Shown here piece after piece: positions 9,085-17,030 of a DNA stretch of 64,000 nucleotides; positions within the stretch are counted from its first letter, which is position 1; each line of letters begins with the position of its first letter. Under the pieces are notes generated by a model. The model was not told where the DNA came from. It saw only the letters and a list, made by a program, of their open reading frames with translations, and ran no database searches. Source of the DNA: Nonomuraea pusilla (GTDB lineage Bacteria > Actinomycetota > Actinomycetes > Streptosporangiales > Streptosporangiaceae); assembly GCF_900109355.1 (NCBI RefSeq), contig NZ_FOBF01000003.1:558001-622000 (forward strand), in the 5' to 3' direction. Made by a program: the position numbers and the translations under genes.

Positions 9085-10503
9085 CTACGAGGTGGCCGGC
9101 CGGCTTCGGGAGGGCGACGGCCCCGAGCGTGGCCGGAGCCGTACGGGGAGGTGCTTGAGACCGTTCTGGAAGTTGGACGTCAGGCGCTCCGGCGGGCCCG
9201 CGGGCTCCACGTCCCACGAGAGCAGTTCGCCGAAGACGGCGCGCATCTGCACGCGGGCGAGGTGCGCGCCCAGGCAGACGTGCGGGCCGAACCCGAAGCT
9301 GACGTGGTCGTTCGGGCTGCGCGTGACGTCGAAACGGTCGGGGTCGGAGAAGACGGTCTCGTCCCTGTTCGCCGAGGCGTGGTAGACGACGACCTTCTCG
9401 CCCGCCCGGATCCTCGTGCCGCCGAGGGTGAGATCGCGGGTGGCGGTGCGGCGGAAGTCCATGACCGGAGGCCAGAACCGCAGCATCTCCTCGACGGCCG
9501 GGCCGAGCAGGGACGGGTCGGCCCGTAGCGCGGCCAGCTCCGCCGGGTGGTCGAGGAGGGCGAGCAGCCCGCCGGGGACGGCGTTGCGCAGGGTCTCGTT
9601 CCCGGCGACGGCGAAGAGGAAGAACATGTTCTCGAACTCGGCCTCCGTCAGACCGCCGCGCAGCATGGCGGACATGACGGACTCGTCGTCGACGGGGGTG
9701 CGCGCCAGGGCGTGCGCGTACGCGAACATGTCGGCCAGCGCCACGCGCGACCGGGGGTTCACGCCGGGCCGCGGCGCCGGTCTCGACGCGACCGCCAGCC
9801 GGCCCATCGGCGTGAGCGAGGCGGCGTCGGCGCTGGACATGGCCGCGTAGTCGGCGTCCTGGTAGCCGATGACGCGCGACGCCCAGTCGTACAGCAGGCG
9901 CTTGTCCTGCGGCGGCACGCCCATGACGTGGGCGAGCGTCCAGACGGGCAGGTCGGCTGCCACCTCCACGAAGTCGCACTCGCCCTCGGCGAACAGCGCC
10001 GCCGCCCGCGCCGCGATCGTCCGTTCCAGGGCGCGCACGGCGCGCGGCGTGAAGGCCGCCGCGACGATCCTGCGCAGCCGGGAATGGTCGGGAGGGTCCA
10101 TGTTGAGCATCATGGACCGGACGAAGTCCAGGTCGGCCGGGGTGTCGGGGTCGCGGATCTGCGTGGCGCCGAGGTTGGAGGAGAAGTCCTGCGGGGTGCG
10201 CAGCACGTGCTTGACGTCGGCGTGCCGGAACACGCCCCAGTAGCCCGGCCCCGCCCGCCAGGGCCCGACGGCGGGCTCGGGGATCCAGCACACGGGCGCC
10301 TCCCGGCGCAGGCGGGCGAACAGGGCATACGGCACGCCCCGCCCGTAGGTGGACGGAAGGAACACCGTGGCGCGAACATCATCGGAAAGCACCTCCCCAC
10401 GGGACGATCCGCCCGCAGAGGCGGCGGCCCGGGAGGGGTCGTCCACAGGCTTCGCGGTTTTGGGCGAGTCATCCACAGGGCGGTCGCCGTACTCCTCGGC
10501 CAT
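9085..10503 (-). CDS. Cytochrome P450 monooxygenase
   Basis: Soluble bacterial P450 of 472 residues. The I-helix oxygen-activation motif appears as FAVAGNETLRN, the K-helix ExxR as EEMLRFW, and the haem-binding loop as FGFGPHVCLGAHLAR with Cys410 as axial thiolate. The sequence style (LNMDPPDHSRLRRIV, PPVMDFRRTATRD, SFGFGPHVCLGAH) resembles actinobacterial CYP125/CYP142-like enzymes that oxidise sterol side chains, but the subfamily is not certain. A Ser/Ala/Asp-rich N-terminal extension of about 40 residues precedes the fold. The gene is divergent from the thioesterase at 10529 with only 25 bp between starts, so they must share promoter DNA. No ferredoxin gene is adjacent. Confidence 0.92.
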   Translation of the reverse strand: MAEEYGDRPVDDSPKTAKPVDDPSRAAASAGGSSRGEVLSDDVRATVFLPSTYGRGVPYALFARLRREAPVCWIPEPAVGPWRAGPGYWGVFRHADVKHVLRTPQDFSSNLGATQIRDPDTPADLDFVRSMMLNMDPPDHSRLRRIVAAAFTPRAVRALERTIAARAAALFAEGECDFVEVAADLPVWTLAHVMGVPPQDKRLLYDWASRVIGYQDADYAAMSSADAASLTPMGRLAVASRPAPRPGVNPRSRVALADMFAYAHALARTPVDDESVMSAMLRGGLTEAEFENMFFLFAVAGNETLRNAVPGGLLALLDHPAELAALRADPSLLGPAVEEMLRFWPPVMDFRRTATRDLTLGGTRIRAGEKVVVYHASANRDETVFSDPDRFDVTRSPNDHVSFGFGPHVCLGAHLARVQMRAVFGELLSWDVEPAGPPERLTSNFQNGLKHLPVRLRPRSGPSPSRSRPATS

Positions 10504-10528
10504 GGCACCCAGCGTGCATCATGGGCGC

Positions 10529-10936
10529 GTGACTTCAGAAGACGCGCAGGCGATTCTCCGGGAATACTTCGCCCCCTGGATCCAGCGGCTCGGCCTCGTC
10601 GTCGAGGAGGTGGGCGAGCGGCACGCCGTCCTGCGGCTGCCGTGGTCCGACGATCTCGCCCGAGAGGGCGGCGGGCTGTGCGGGCAGGCGATGATGGCCG
10701 CCGCCGACACCGCCACGGTCGTCGCCGTGTCCGCCGCGCGGGGCGGGTTCGTGCCGATGACCACGGTGCAGCAGTCCACCACCTTCCAGCGGCCCGTGGT
10801 CGGCAAGGACGTCCAAGTCCACGTGCGGCTGACCAAGCTGGGCCGTACGCTCGCCTTCTCCGAGATCACCCTCACCGCCGACGGCGCCGAGGAGCCGGTC
10901 GCGCAGGCGAGCACCGTGTACGCCGTCCTCGGCTGA
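10529..10936 (+). CDS. PaaI-type hotdog thioesterase
   Basis: 135-residue hotdog-fold protein, likely an acyl-CoA thioesterase of the PaaI/YbgC type. The helix region (LREYFAPWIQRLGLVVEEVGERHAVLRL), the central GGGLCGQAMMAAADTATVVA segment that carries the hotdog helix, and the strand VPMTTVQQSTTFQRPV fit the family. The GTG at 10529 is chosen because the family begins here; upstream in-frame codons would overlap the divergent P450 gene. The substrate is unknown. Confidence 0.85.
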   Translation: MTSEDAQAILREYFAPWIQRLGLVVEEVGERHAVLRLPWSDDLAREGGGLCGQAMMAAADTATVVAVSAARGGFVPMTTVQQSTTFQRPVVGKDVQVHVRLTKLGRTLAFSEITLTADGAEEPVAQASTVYAVLG

Positions 10937-10953
10937 CGGTGACGGCCACGCGC

Positions 10954-10989
10954 CGTCTCAGCGATCTCTGCGGCGTCTCAGCGATCTCT
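10954..10989 (+). repeat. Direct repeat between thioesterase and hydrolase-ABC genes
   Basis: The 16-bp sequence CGTCTCAGCGATCTCT occurs twice with a period of 20 bp, 27 bp before the start of the hydrolase-ABC gene. It could be a tandem duplication or two binding half-sites. Confidence 0.6.
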
Positions 10990-11015
10990 CAGGATGCGGA
11001 AAGTAGGCTCACCAC

Positions 11016-13673
11016 ATGAAGCGTGTGGCCGCGCTGGTCGTGGCGCTCGCCCTCATCGGGGTGGCGGGGTGGCTGGTGTGGCCGTCCGCCCCTGCGGTGC
11101 GGGGCCAGGACCAGACCATAACCGTCGTCGACGGACCCTCCGACGACCAACGCGTGCAGCTCGACGCGACCTTCTTCCCGCCGCCCGGCGGGGGCAGGGC
11201 GCCCGTCGTGCTGATCGCTCACGGGTTCGGCGGGAGCAAGGAGGGCGTCCGCGAGCAGGCGGTGCGGGTGGCGCGCGAGGGCTACGCCGTCCTGACGTGG
11301 TCGGCGCGCGGCTTCGGCCGTTCCACCGGCGAGATCGCGCTCAACTCCGCCGACTACGAGGTCAAGGACGTCAGGCAGCTCATCGACTGGCTGGCGAAGC
11401 GGCCCGAGGTGCGGCTCGACGCGGCGGGCGACCCGCGCGTCGGCATCGTGGGCGGCTCGTACGGCGGCGCCATCGCGCTCATGACGGCCGCGTACGACCA
11501 GCGGGTCGACGCGATCGTGCCGCAGATCACCTGGTCCGACCTGGCCGACGCGCTCTTCCCCGACGCCTCCGGCCAGGGCGCCGCCAACGGCGTCTTCAAG
11601 CGCATGTGGGCCGGCATCTTCTTCGGACAGGGCGTCTCGCTCGACAGCCTCAGGCAGCGCGGCCCCCAGGAGCGCGCCGAGCCGCTGACCGAGGAGCAGG
11701 CGCGGTGCGGCAGGTTCCTGCCCGCGATCTGCGACGTCTACCAGCGGGTCGCCACCGAGGGGAAGGCCACACCCGAGGCCGTCGAGCTGCTGCGCAGGTC
11801 GAGCCCGTCCGCCGTCGCCGCCCGGATCAAGGCGCCCACCCTGCTCCTGCAGGGGCAGCGCGACTCGCTGTTCCCTCTCGGCCACGCCGACGCCAACGCC
11901 AAGGCCATCGCCTCGGCGGGCACGCCGGTCAGCGTCGCCTGGTTCGACGGTGGGCACGACGGCGGCGACGGCGAGGCCGACTGGCTGTTCGAGCAGACCA
12001 CGGCCTGGTTCGCCCGCTATCTGAAGGGTGAGGGAGCGCCGGGCACGACTCCGGTCAGCGCGTTCACCGTCACCCGCGACGGCGGCCGCGACCCGGGCAC
12101 CCGCCAGCGCATCAGGCTCCATCCCGAGGCGGCCTCCTACCCCGGCCTGTCCGGCACCGCCACCACGGCTGTGGAGCTGCGCGGGCCCGAGCAGGTCGTC
12201 GTCAACCCGCCCGGCGGCTCGCCCGCCGCGATCTCGGCGGTCCCGGGCATCGGCGGGCTCCTCGGCGGCCAGAGCGCCGCGGGCGTCGCGCTCGACATGC
12301 CGGGGCAGAGCGCCGCCTTCGAGTCGGCGCCGCTCACCGCGCCGCTGCAGCTCACCGGCAGCGGCTCGGTCAAGGTCAGGGTGTCGGGCAAGGGCCAGGC
12401 CACGCTGTTCGCCAAGCTGTACGACGTGGCCGACGGCACCCCGCCGGTGCTGCCCGCCGGGCTCGTGGCGCCGTTCCGCGTGACCGTCCCCGACGGCGCG
12501 GGCAGCGTCGAGGCCACCGTCACCCTGCCCGCGGTCGACCACCAGTTCGCCGCGGGGCACCGGCTGCGGCTCGTCGTGACCACCACCGACATGGGGTACG
12601 CCACGCCCGCCCAGCCTGCCTCGTACCGGGTGGCGCTGGCCTCGCCTGCGCTGGCCGTCCCGACCGTCGCGACGCTGGCCGCCGCGCCCACGGGGCTCGC
12701 GTGGTGGGTGTGGGCGATGCCGCTGGCCGCCGTGGTGGTCGCCGCCGTGCTGCTGGCGACCGGCCGCACCACGCGCCGCCGCCGCGCCGCGGCGTCCGCC
12801 GCGTCCGGGCCCGGCGTCGCGCCACGGGAGCTCCAGCTCGCGGCGGCCGCCCGGGAAGCCGGCTCCGCCGCGTCCGGCAACGGCCACGTCACCGCGCCGG
12901 ACGGGAAGGAGACGGGCGCCGGCGTTCCCGGCGACGGGTCTCCGGCGCCGCTGGAGATCGTCGGGCTGACCAAGGCGTACAGGAACGGCGAGCGCGCCGT
13001 CGACGGCCTGTCGTTCCGTGTGGAGCAGGGGCAGGTGCTCGGCCTGCTCGGCCCCAACGGCGCGGGCAAGACCACCACGATGCGGATGATGATGGGGCTC
13101 ATCCATCCCGACGACGGCGAGATCCGCATCTTCGGCGAGCCGGTCACGCCCGGCGCGCCCGTCCTGTCCCGGCTCGGCTCCTTCGTCGAGGGCCCCGGGT
13201 TCCTGCCGCACCTGTCCGGCCGCGACAACCTGGAGCTCTACTGGGCCGCCACCGGCCGTCCCGCCGCCGACGCGCGGTTCGACGAGGCGCTGGAGATCGC
13301 GGGTCTCGGCAAGGCGCTGGAGCGGGCCGTACGCACCTACTCCCAGGGCATGCGCCAGCGGCTCGCCATCGCGCAGGCCATGCTCGGTCTCCCCGACCTG
13401 CTCGTGCTCGACGAGCCCACGAACGGTCTCGACCCGCCCCAGATCAGGGAGATGCGCGAGGTGCTCAAGCGCTACGCCCGCGACGGCCGTACCGTGATCG
13501 TCTCCAGCCACCTGCTCGCCGAGGTGGAGCAGGCGTGCAGCCACGTCGTGGTCATGCACCGCGGACGGCTCGTGTCCACCGGCCCGGTCTCGACCCTGCT
13601 CGCGTCGGCCACCACCAACGGCCACGGCCCACGGCTGGAAGACGTGTTCCTCGACCTCATCGGAGAGAAGTGA
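11016..13673 (+). CDS. X-Pro dipeptidyl-peptidase-like hydrolase fused to an ABC transporter ATPase
   Basis: One 885-residue polypeptide joins two enzymes. An N-terminal hydrophobic helix (residues 4-24) precedes an alpha/beta-hydrolase of the CocE/S15 type with nucleophile Ser148 in GGSYGG and candidate Asp283 and His314. A beta-rich X-Pro peptidase C-terminal domain follows (about 370-555), then a second transmembrane helix (about 563-585). After a low-complexity linker comes a full ABC nucleotide-binding domain (about 645-885): Walker A GPNGAGKT (679-686), signature YSQGM (775-779), Walker B ending LLVLDEP (Asp799, Glu800). The two helices would place the hydrolase outside and the ATPase inside the cell. 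The permease gene starts within the stop codon (TGATG). Coupled processing and export or import of a peptide-like compound is inference. Confidence 0.9.
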   Translation: MKRVAALVVALALIGVAGWLVWPSAPAVRGQDQTITVVDGPSDDQRVQLDATFFPPPGGGRAPVVLIAHGFGGSKEGVREQAVRVAREGYAVLTWSARGFGRSTGEIALNSADYEVKDVRQLIDWLAKRPEVRLDAAGDPRVGIVGGSYGGAIALMTAAYDQRVDAIVPQITWSDLADALFPDASGQGAANGVFKRMWAGIFFGQGVSLDSLRQRGPQERAEPLTEEQARCGRFLPAICDVYQRVATEGKATPEAVELLRRSSPSAVAARIKAPTLLLQGQRDSLFPLGHADANAKAIASAGTPVSVAWFDGGHDGGDGEADWLFEQTTAWFARYLKGEGAPGTTPVSAFTVTRDGGRDPGTRQRIRLHPEAASYPGLSGTATTAVELRGPEQVVVNPPGGSPAAISAVPGIGGLLGGQSAAGVALDMPGQSAAFESAPLTAPLQLTGSGSVKVRVSGKGQATLFAKLYDVADGTPPVLPAGLVAPFRVTVPDGAGSVEATVTLPAVDHQFAAGHRLRLVVTTTDMGYATPAQPASYRVALASPALAVPTVATLAAAPTGLAWWVWAMPLAAVVVAAVLLATGRTTRRRRAAASAASGPGVAPRELQLAAAAREAGSAASGNGHVTAPDGKETGAGVPGDGSPAPLEIVGLTKAYRNGERAVDGLSFRVEQGQVLGLLGPNGAGKTTTMRMMMGLIHPDDGEIRIFGEPVTPGAPVLSRLGSFVEGPGFLPHLSGRDNLELYWAATGRPAADARFDEALEIAGLGKALERAVRTYSQGMRQRLAIAQAMLGLPDLLVLDEPTNGLDPPQIREMREVLKRYARDGRTVIVSSHLLAEVEQACSHVVVMHRGRLVSTGPVSTLLASATTNGHGPRLEDVFLDLIGEK

Positions 13674-14545
13674 TGACCGCCGCGACCGGCCATGCGGCCA
13701 GGCAGGCCCCCGGCTACGCGCCCGGCCGCACGCTGCCCCTGCGGGTGGAGTTCGTCAGGCAGTTCAAGCGGCGGCGGACCCTCGTCATGTTCGGGCTGCT
13801 GCTCGCCCTGCCGTGGATCCTCGTGATCGCGTTCCAGTTCGGGCCGCAGTCCAGCGGCCAAGGGCAGTCCGCGCTGCGCATCTCCGACCTGGCCACCGCC
13901 GGCGGGCTGAACTTCGCGGCGTTCGCCCTGTCGGTGTCGGCGAGCTTCCTGCTGGTGGTGGCGGTGGCGCTGTTCTGCGGCGACACGGTGTCCAGCGAGG
14001 CCAACTGGTCGTCGCTGCGTTACCTGCTCGCCGCGCCCGTGCCCCGCGACCGGCTGCTGCGCCAGAAGCTGATCGTCGCCCTGGGCTACTCCGCCATGGC
14101 GGTGATCTGCCTGCCGCTGATGGCGCTGCTCGCCGGCACGCTCGCGTTCGGCTGGAACGACGTCCAGGTGCCCGGCACCGGCGAGATCATCCCGGCGCTG
14201 GAGGTGCTGCCGCGTTTCGGCATCGTCATCGGCTACGCGCTGGTGAGCCAGCTCGTGGTCGCCGCCCTGGCCTTCCTCGTCTCGACCATGACCGACTCTC
14301 CCCTGGGGGCGGTCGGCGGCGCGGTCGGCCTGTGGATCGTCTGCAACATCCTGCAGGCGGTGGAGGCGCTGGGGTCGCTCAGGGAGTTCCTGCCGACGTT
14401 CTGGAACAACGCCTGGCTCGACGCCCTCGCACCCGAGCCCGACATGAGCGGCATGGCGAAGGGCGCGTCCCTCTCGATCACGTACGCGGCCCTGTTGATC
14501 GCGTTCGCCTTCCGCCGCTTCCGCCACAAGGACGTGGTCAGCTAG
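13673..14545 (+). CDS. ABC transporter permease
   Basis: 290-residue ABC-2 type permease with about six hydrophobic helices. It starts at the ATG that shares one base with the stop of the hydrolase-ATPase gene, so it is the membrane partner of that NBD. Residues such as FCGDTVSSEANWSSLRYLLAAPVPRDRLLRQK match the cytoplasmic coupling region of ABC-2 permeases. No further transporter subunit follows. The transported compound is unknown. Confidence 0.88.
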   Translation: MTAATGHAARQAPGYAPGRTLPLRVEFVRQFKRRRTLVMFGLLLALPWILVIAFQFGPQSSGQGQSALRISDLATAGGLNFAAFALSVSASFLLVVAVALFCGDTVSSEANWSSLRYLLAAPVPRDRLLRQKLIVALGYSAMAVICLPLMALLAGTLAFGWNDVQVPGTGEIIPALEVLPRFGIVIGYALVSQLVVAALAFLVSTMTDSPLGAVGGAVGLWIVCNILQAVEALGSLREFLPTFWNNAWLDALAPEPDMSGMAKGASLSITYAALLIAFAFRRFRHKDVVS

Positions 14546-14597
14546 ACGGGCAGGCGGTGCACCGCTCGCCGGGGGATTCGGGGGGAAGGTATGGGGT

Positions 14598-14661
14598 CCC
14601 GGGTCGTTGATCTGTCAGCAGGCCCGGGTCGTTGATCTCGACAGGCCCGGGTCGTTGATCT
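14598..14661 (+). repeat. Three copies of a 16-bp direct repeat
   Basis: CCCGGGTCGTTGATCT occurs at 14598, 14623 and 14646. The copy at 14646 lies in the coding frame of the putative minus-strand fragment (KINDPG); the other two are out of frame, which suggests duplication of the 3' end of that gene. Confidence 0.85.
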
Positions 14662-14890
14662 TGGCGTTGGCGACGATGTCGGCCTTGCCGTTCGCTCCGG
14701 CGAGCTGCTCCCACCGGCCCTGACGCCAGGCTTCGCAGCCGGCGGGCACGCCGTTCGCGACGTCGGCCATCTGCTGAACCAGCCCGAACAGCGCTCCGAG
14801 CAACCAGCCGCTGTGGTGGATGACGGCGAACGCGGCGTGTTGGAGGCGGTCTGAGGTGCGGTCATGAAAGTGCTCCCTGTCCTTCTGCCG
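14630..14890 (-). pseudogene. Probable fragment of an unknown gene, no start codon visible
   Basis: The minus-strand frame reads ...DRTSDRLQHAAFAVIHHSG, then WLLGALFGLVQQMADVANG and VPAGCEAWRQGRWEQLAGAN, ending near KADIVANAKINDPG. Third codon positions are almost all G or C, as in real genes here. I find no plausible start upstream, and the 3' end lies in a sequence repeated three times, so the stop has probably been moved by duplication. I do not recognise the family. It may be a remnant of a mobile or recently degraded gene. Confidence 0.4.
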
Positions 14891-14907
14891 CGCCGTTGGG
14901 GGTGCAG

Positions 14908-14961
14908 CGGTAGCGCCGGGCCCTGGGAGCGTGCGACGGTAACGCCGGGCCCTGGGAGCGT
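14908..14961 (+). repeat. Imperfect 29-bp tandem repeat
   Basis: A 25-bp unit beginning CGGTAGCGCCGGGCCCTGGG is repeated at 14937 with one mismatch, and its first 11 bases recur at 14966. Each unit contains the short palindrome GGGCCC. Confidence 0.75.
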
Positions 14962-15068
14962 TCGGCGGTAGCGCCGCGTGCGGCAGTGCGTGGGCTCTCC
15001 TTTCCGCCGCGCCATGGGACGTGCGGCTGCTCTGGTGCTCAGCTCGACGAAGCGCACGGCGCTGCGCA

Positions 15069-15140
15069 TGGCGGTGCCCGTGGCGGTGCCCGTGGCGGTG
15101 CCCGTGGCGGTGCCCGTGGCGGTGCCCGTGGCGGTGCGCG
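15069..15140 (+). repeat. 12-bp tandem repeat, six copies
   Basis: Six head-to-tail copies of TGGCGGTGCCCG (the last has one change). No gene that I believe in covers this block; on the plus strand it would read as alternating Val-Ala-Val-Pro. Confidence 0.85.
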
Positions 15141-15213
15141 TGGCGGTGGTTGCCTTTGCGGCGAGTAACGGGGTGCTGGGGCTGCGCGGCGGGGGGTTGG
15201 GCGCGGGCAGGGC

Positions 15214-16215
15214 TCAGGCGCGGCGGGCTGCCCAGACGGTGCGCTCAGTGCGTACGGCGAGGTCGTCGCGGCGCAGGATGCTGTGCGGGCTTTCGGTGTC
15301 GAGGAGCTCGTCGAGTGCGGCGAGGTCTTCGGGGCTGAGCGCCGGTGCGGCGGCGCCGCGGATGCGCTGCAGGCTGCCCTGGGCGTAGCGGCCGATGGCT
15401 TCGCTGCCGTCGCCTTCGATGTTCACGGTGATGGTGCGCACGTCTTCGACGGTGAAACCGGCGGCGGCCAGCATCCGTCCCCAGTCAGCGCCCCGGTGCC
15501 GGACGTGCTCGGCGTGGAAGCCGTCGGTCGCCCTGTGGCAGCGTTCTTCGAGACCGGGCCTGTTCTCGGGGGCGTCGGCGGGCAGGAAGCGGGGGAAGCC
15601 GTCCAGCTCGACGACGGCGAACAGGCCGCCCGGGGCGAGCAGGTCGTGGACGCCGGCCAGGGCCCGGTCGGGGTGGGCCATGTGGTGCATCGAGGCCGAG
15701 GCCCACACCAGGTCCGGCGTCCCGAGATCGGGCCAGTCAGCGGCGTCGAGGTCGGCCTGCACGGTGCGCACGCGCTCCTCCACCCCGCGGGCGCACGCCT
15801 TCTCGCGCAGGCGCTGCAGGTACCCGGTCGAGGTGTCGACGGCGGTGACGTGCGCCTCAGGGAAACGATCGAGGAGCGCGAAGGTGCCCGCCCCCGTGCC
15901 ACAGCCGAGATCCACGATGTGGCGCGGCTCGGCCTTGAGCGGCAGCCAGGCGGTGATGAACGCCAGGTGCTCGGCGAGCACCTCGGCATCCAGGTCGAGG
16001 ATCTCCGCCTGGCTGCCATCATCGTGCGCCGGGTGGTGGCCACCGTCTCCGTGACCATGGCCGTGGCCACCGTCACCGTGACCAAGGCCGTGGCCACCGT
16101 CGCCGTGACCAAGGCCGTGGCCACCGTCGCCGTGACCATGGCCGTGGCCGTCTTCGCCGTGACGGTGGCTGTGGTCGCCTTCGCCGTGCGGGGTGTGCTG
16201 GTGTGTTTGGGTCAT
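15214..16215 (-). CDS. Class I SAM-dependent methyltransferase with His-rich N-terminus
   Basis: 333-residue methyltransferase. The Rossmann core begins near residue 95 with motif I VDLGCGTGAGTF, followed by VTAVDTSTGYLQR, the DLVWASASMHHM motif IV region and LAPGGLFAVVELDG. The first 68 residues are unusual: about a third are histidine, arranged as 9-residue repeats of the type HGLGHGDGG, which could bind Ni, Zn, Cu or Co. The gene follows the XRE-cupin regulator on the same strand, and the palindrome CTTGCGATATACGCAAG sits about 40 bp before its ATG. A matching palindrome lies at the regulator's own start, so regulation by that protein is likely. The methyl acceptor is unknown. Confidence 0.88.
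   Translation of the reverse strand: MTQTHQHTPHGEGDHSHRHGEDGHGHGHGDGGHGLGHGDGGHGLGHGDGGHGHGHGDGGHHPAHDDGSQAEILDLDAEVLAEHLAFITAWLPLKAEPRHIVDLGCGTGAGTFALLDRFPEAHVTAVDTSTGYLQRLREKACARGVEERVRTVQADLDAADWPDLGTPDLVWASASMHHMAHPDRALAGVHDLLAPGGLFAVVELDGFPRFLPADAPENRPGLEERCHRATDGFHAEHVRHRGADWGRMLAAAGFTVEDVRTITVNIEGDGSEAIGRYAQGSLQRIRGAAAPALSPEDLAALDELLDTESPHSILRRDDLAVRTERTVWAARRA
16051..16158 (-). repeat. 27-bp coding repeats giving the His-rich tail
   Basis: Four tandem 27-bp units, each beginning GTGACCA(A/T)GGCCGTGGCC on the plus strand, encode the His-Gly-Asp repeats of the methyltransferase N-terminus. The two middle units are identical, which points to recent expansion. Confidence 0.85.
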
Positions 16216-16255
16216 GGCGACACCGTAAGACGCTCATGCGCCTGAAGCACAGCCA

Positions 16256-16272
16256 CTTGCGATATACGCAAG
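16256..16272. promoter_or_regulatory. 17-bp palindrome upstream of the methyltransferase, likely XRE operator
   Basis: CTTGCG-ATATA-CGCAAG is a perfect inverted repeat centred about 49 bp upstream of the methyltransferase ATG. A close copy, CTTGCGTCATAAGCAAC, covers the start region of the adjacent XRE-cupin regulator gene. Shared palindromes at a regulator and its neighbour are a typical sign of a local regulon. Confidence 0.65.
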
Positions 16273-16333
16273 AAGCTCGCATCACCTGCTGCCCCTCACG
16301 CAAGGTCCCGCGCGTGCCGGTCCTCTGGCCCCG

Positions 16334-16948
16334 TCATTCGTAGGGGGTCTGAGCGTCGCCGCGGTCGCCGGCCTCGGCGACGTCGCGTTGGTGGCCGCGG
16401 CGGGCATCGCGGTCGAAGATGCCCAGGATCTCGCACGGCCCACCCTCAGCGCCGATCGCGTGCGGCATCATCGTGGGGAACTCGGCGGCCTGGTTGGTCT
16501 CGATGCGGAACCGGCGGTGCCCGAGCATGAGGATGGCGGTGCCGGACAGGACCACAAGCCATTCGCGGCCGGGGTGGGCGCGCATGCGGGCAGGGTTGTC
16601 GGGCGGCGGGTCGGTCATCCGCTGACGCATCACGCTCATGCCGGGGTCGCCCTTTATCGGCCAGCGCATCAGACCGTGGGCGCCGTCGATCATCGGGCTG
16701 ATGACGACGTCGTCGGCGGCGTTCTCCACCAGTTGGTCCAGGCTGGTGTCCAGGGCGCGGGCGAGGGTGACGAGCTGGTCCAGGGCGAGGCGGCGCCGGC
16801 CGTTCTCGATGCGGCTGAGCGAGGACTGGCTGAGGTTGGCGCGGGTGGCCAGTTCCTCCAGGGACCAGCCCTGGGCGACCCGCAGGGCGCGGATCCGTTT
16901 GCGTACGAGGCTTTCCAACTGCCCATCTTCTTGCGTCATAAGCAACAT
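16334..16948 (-). CDS. XRE-family regulator with C-terminal cupin domain
   Basis: 204-residue regulator: an N-terminal XRE helix-turn-helix (residues about 14-70, VRKRIRALRVAQGWSLEELATRANLSQSSLSRIENG in segments) and a C-terminal cupin sensor (about 105-185, HPGREWLVVLSGTAILMLGH, then TMMPHAIGAEGG). Such HTH-cupin proteins sense a small molecule and control nearby metabolism or efflux genes. The ATG at 16948 or a second at 16939 could be the start; no strong ribosome binding site is visible, so it may be translated leaderless. It is divergent from the DHA2 efflux gene and upstream of the methyltransferase, and a 17-bp palindrome overlaps its start. Confidence 0.9.
   Translation of the reverse strand: MLLMTQEDGQLESLVRKRIRALRVAQGWSLEELATRANLSQSSLSRIENGRRRLALDQLVTLARALDTSLDQLVENAADDVVISPMIDGAHGLMRWPIKGDPGMSVMRQRMTDPPPDNPARMRAHPGREWLVVLSGTAILMLGHRRFRIETNQAAEFPTMMPHAIGAEGGPCEILGIFDRDARRGHQRDVAEAGDRGDAQTPYE
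16930..16946. promoter_or_regulatory. Imperfect 17-bp palindrome at the XRE-cupin gene start
   Basis: CTTGCG-TCATA-AGCAAC matches the palindrome at 16256 in 13 of 17 positions. Its location over the first codons and the divergent promoter region fits autorepression and possible control of the efflux gene at 17255. Confidence 0.5.
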
Positions 16949-17030
16949 GCTATGCCCATACGGCAAGGCTGACTTAACGTCGACTACGGGTGGCTCGGAA
17001 CAGGGGCCACGCACGACGAAAGGGCGCGAC

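Larger units (their letters stand above)
14546..15213. other. Repeat-rich intergenic region with probable decayed gene
   Basis: This 668-bp stretch has no complete gene that I can support. It contains three separate short-repeat blocks (14598-14661, 14908-14961 and 15069-15140). On the minus strand a frame from about 14890 down to 14650 has normal high-GC codon usage and a protein-like sequence, but no start codon, and its end runs into the triplicated repeat. Confidence 0.6.

Noticed and set aside
14978..15388. Plus-strand frame with Val-Ala-Val-Pro repeats
   Set aside because: The repeat is a 12-bp tandem array and the rest of the frame has no plausible protein features; it also runs into the methyltransferase gene antisense.
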